Positions 5,813 to 7,383 of a stretch of DNA of 7,383 nt are shown here, one piece after another. Position numbers and translations under genes: made by a program. Position 1 is the first letter of the stretch. Every line of letters starts with the position of its first letter. This DNA is from Acidobacteriota bacterium. Its GTDB lineage: Bacteria > Acidobacteriota > Terriglobia > Terriglobales > Acidobacteriaceae. Location of the stretch: assembly GCA_021810735.1 (NCBI GenBank), contig JAJZIF010000185.1, forward strand, positions 1 through 7,383. The letters are read 5' to 3'. The notes beneath the pieces are model-generated. The model ran no database searches, had not been told where the DNA came from, and saw only the letters and a list, made by a program, of their open reading frames with translations.

Positions 5813-6778
5813 ATGGCACCCCTAGACAAACGATTCGACGTCAATATTGCCGGCGAAATTAATCTTGATTTGATCCTGTACGGTTTGCCGGCGAACATCC
5901 CTTTAGAGCGAGAGATTCTGGCCACGGATTTCCGCCTCACTCTCGGGGGGTCATCGGCCATTGTCGCGCATAACCTGGCTACCCTCGGGGCCAGGGTGGG
6001 CTTCACGACGCGCCTGGGCAAAGACGAATTGGGCCGAATCGCACTCGAACACCTGGCAGAAAGCGGGACAGATCTGTCCCAGATTGTCTATGCGACAGAT
6101 GCGACCAGTACTGGCGTCACGATTCTACTGCACCACGGCGCCCAACGCCGGATTCTCACCTATCCCGGTACGATGAGCGGTATGTCCCTGGCCGACCTCA
6201 ATTTTGAATATCTGGCCTCAGCGAAACACTTCCACTTGTCCTCTCTTTTTCTGCAGCAGGCACTGGCCCCAGATCTGCCGGCATTGTTTCGTGACCTGAA
6301 GCACGCCGGACTCACGATTTCCCTGGATACGAATGACGATCCGGAAGACCGCTGGGATGGCGTTCTACAGGAATTGCTGGAGTACGTCGACGTATTGCTT
6401 CCAAATGCCGATGAAGCCTGCCGGATTGCCCGGCGCGACACTGTCGAGGATGCGCTGCATACCTTGTCCAGCCGCGTCCCGTGCATCGCCGCCAAATGCG
6501 GCGCTCGTGGGGCGCTGGTCCAGATCGGCGATCGACTCCACCGCATTCCTCCGCTCAAAATCGATCCTGTAGACACCATCGGCGCGGGGGATAGTTTCGA
6601 TGCGGGTTTTCTGTGCGGTTACGTTCGCGGTGCGAACACGCTGGAGTGTGCTGTCGCGGGCAACATTACTGGCGCGCTATCCACCTTGCGGCCGGGTGGC
6701 ACGGAGGCTTTTCGGGATGCGGAGCTTCGCGAAAGCTTCCTGCGGGAACACCATTTCCCATTTCTGGATTGCTGGTAG
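5813..6778 (+). CDS. PfkB-family (ribokinase-like) sugar kinase
   Basis: This 321-residue cytosolic kinase has both PfkB signatures. The substrate-side one is LGGSSAIVAHNLATLG (residues 44-59), after the typical opening strand FDVNIAGEINLDLIL. The ATP/anion-hole one is DTIGAGDSFDAGFLCGY (254-270), with catalytic base Asp260 in the GAGD motif. VDVLLPNADEA, near residue 200, is the usual NxxE region. Length is normal for ribokinase, fructokinase or tagatose-6-phosphate kinase. ATG 5813 is the first possible start, because an in-frame TGA lies at 5795-5797. No Shine-Dalgarno sequence precedes it, so initiation may be weak or leaderless. The divergent AgaS-type gene suggests that the kinase could phosphorylate tagatose-6-phosphate to the 1,6-bisphosphate, or the incoming amino sugar. 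That is inference from context; PfkB specificity cannot be read from motifs alone. Family is certain, substrate is not. Confidence 0.92.
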   Translation: MAPLDKRFDVNIAGEINLDLILYGLPANIPLEREILATDFRLTLGGSSAIVAHNLATLGARVGFTTRLGKDELGRIALEHLAESGTDLSQIVYATDATSTGVTILLHHGAQRRILTYPGTMSGMSLADLNFEYLASAKHFHLSSLFLQQALAPDLPALFRDLKHAGLTISLDTNDDPEDRWDGVLQELLEYVDVLLPNADEACRIARRDTVEDALHTLSSRVPCIAAKCGARGALVQIGDRLHRIPPLKIDPVDTIGAGDSFDAGFLCGYVRGANTLECAVAGNITGALSTLRPGGTEAFRDAELRESFLREHHFPFLDCW

Positions 6779-6835
6779 CATGTTCGCAATTCCTAAACAC
6801 GGCAGTCGATTTCAGTCTCTTCACGCACGCTGAGT

Positions 6836-6892
6836 GTCCGACGCGCCGATACTCTAGGGTTCTCGTTCAATCTCTGCGCTGAACGATCGGAC
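6836..6892. other. Imperfect stem structure downstream of the kinase
   Basis: Arms gtccga (6836-6841) and tcggac (6887-6892) enclose a second perfect 7-bp stem, tcgttca (6863-6869) with tgaacga (6880-6886). The two stems stack directly on the 3' side, leaving a 21-base bulge on the 5' side. No T-run follows, so it is not a standard terminator. It lies 58 bases after the kinase stop and may only stabilise the transcript end, or be chance. Confidence 0.25.
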
Positions 6893-6977
6893 GGCGTTGC
6901 AGCAAAATGCATCTCGTGCAAGGGCATCCAGAAAGTAACTATTCATTACAAAACAAAAGGTCTATGGGTCAAGCAGG

Positions 6978-7003
6978 CAAATGGGAACACGCATTCCCAT
7001 TTG
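6978..7003. terminator. Hairpin between convergent kinase and peptidase genes
   Basis: A perfect 10-bp inverted repeat (caaatgggaa at 6978-6987, ttcccatttg at 6994-7003) has a 6-base loop. A second small hairpin follows at 7005-7018 (ggcat/atgcc). Neither is followed at once by a T-run on the plus strand. On the minus strand a T-rich segment (ccttttgttttg, about 6949-6960) lies some 18 bases beyond. The site between convergent genes suggests transcript ends, but the terminator call is weak. The rest of 6779-7046 shows no gene. Confidence 0.4.
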
Positions 7004-7046
7004 TGGCATCCATATGCCCAGCTTCGCTTGGACAGGTGAATTGTGG

Positions 7047-7383
7047 TTAGCGGGCGGAACACCATTCGTGCACGAAAACAAGCAGCACTTTTGCAGCATC
7101 GATGAGCGAGTCGATCTCGACATACTCGTCCGCTGCGTGCGTGTTGCCGCCTCGCGGTCCCCATAGGACGGCGGGGGTCTTGGTGAGCATATGAAAGATA
7201 TACATGTCGCAGGGAGCCTCAAAGCCAACTACGGGGGGTGTTTTCCCTAGCACTCTCGTGGCGCAATCGGCTAGCTCGGTGACGAGCGAATCCTCAGCCG
7301 AAATCGCGGATCCGGGCAGCCATCGGGACGGAAACACTACGTCAGGCGGTTGTACAAAGGGGCTTCCGTGCGCGCGGGAGAGA
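7047..7383 (-). CDS. M20-family metallopeptidase/deacylase, C-terminal part
   Basis: The minus-strand frame is open from the window edge to TAA at 7049-7047, giving 111 visible residues; the start lies beyond 7383. The GTG at 7337 is internal, since in-frame residues resembling the family (SPFVQPPDVVF) precede it. The end of an ArgE/DapE/CPG2-type catalytic domain is visible: PVVGFEAPCDMYIFH, then TPAVLWGPRGGNTHAADEYV and a final helix, VEIDSLIDAAKVLLVFVHEW. In this family the segment GP-G-x-x-H-x-x-D-E-Y-V carries the last zinc-ligand His (codon at 7139-7137). Members hydrolyse N-acyl amino acids or small peptides using two metal ions. Without the N-terminal two thirds, the substrate (acetylornithine, succinyl-diaminopimelate, a peptide or other) cannot be told. 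It converges on the kinase gene and shows no functional link to it. Confidence 0.85.
   Translation of the reverse strand, partial: LSRAHGSPFVQPPDVVFPSRWLPGSAISAEDSLVTELADCATRVLGKTPPVVGFEAPCDMYIFHMLTKTPAVLWGPRGGNTHAADEYVEIDSLIDAAKVLLVFVHEWCSAR

Noticed and set aside
6981..7166. A plus-strand open frame of 61 codons.
   Set aside because: It overlaps the peptidase C-terminus on the opposite strand and begins inside a hairpin; no ribosome-binding site or domain is visible.

Overview
The window looks like ordinary bacterial chromosome: moderately GC-rich, dense protein genes, Shine-Dalgarno-type leaders, no RNA genes, no insertion sequences and no CRISPR array. Gene content and the style of the proteins would fit a soil heterotroph such as an acidobacterium. 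That placement is an impression from the sequence and has not been tested by a search.

Layout. (1) Positions 1-1990, plus strand: a compact siroheme operon. It holds the C-terminal end of a siroheme/4Fe-4S nitrite or sulfite reductase, a precorrin-2 dehydrogenase (SirC/Met8/CysG N-terminal type), and a uroporphyrinogen-III C-methyltransferase (CobA/CysG C-terminal type) that overlaps the dehydrogenase gene by 4 bases (ATGA). The last two enzymes make the prosthetic group that the first one needs. (2) Positions 1991-2432: a gene-free leader with a plausible promoter near 2185-2213. (3) Positions 2433-4325, plus strand: a 630-residue protein of unknown function. A beta-rich N-terminal domain, perhaps related to the glutamic-peptidase (G1)/concanavalin-A-like fold, is followed by six WKGDGN repeats arranged as three 97-residue double units carrying Asp-box motifs. 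This is the most unusual gene here. A strong 15-bp hairpin at 4348-4383 separates it from the convergent gene that follows. (4) Positions 4485-6778: a divergent pair, an AgaS-type double-SIS sugar-phosphate isomerase/deaminase on the minus strand and a PfkB-family sugar kinase on the plus strand. Their 143-bp AT-rich spacer holds a good minus-strand promoter and a near-palindromic operator candidate against the kinase start codon. Together they suggest amino-sugar (galactosamine/tagatose phosphate type) catabolism. (5) Positions 6779-7046: non-coding, with hairpins. (6) Positions 7047-7383, minus strand: the C-terminal end of an M20-family metallopeptidase that runs off the window.

The siroheme operon and the AgaS/PfkB pair are recognisable from motifs. 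The exact substrates of the reductase, the kinase and the peptidase cannot be settled from this window. The repeat protein is the best candidate for something undescribed, but nothing next to it assigns it a role.
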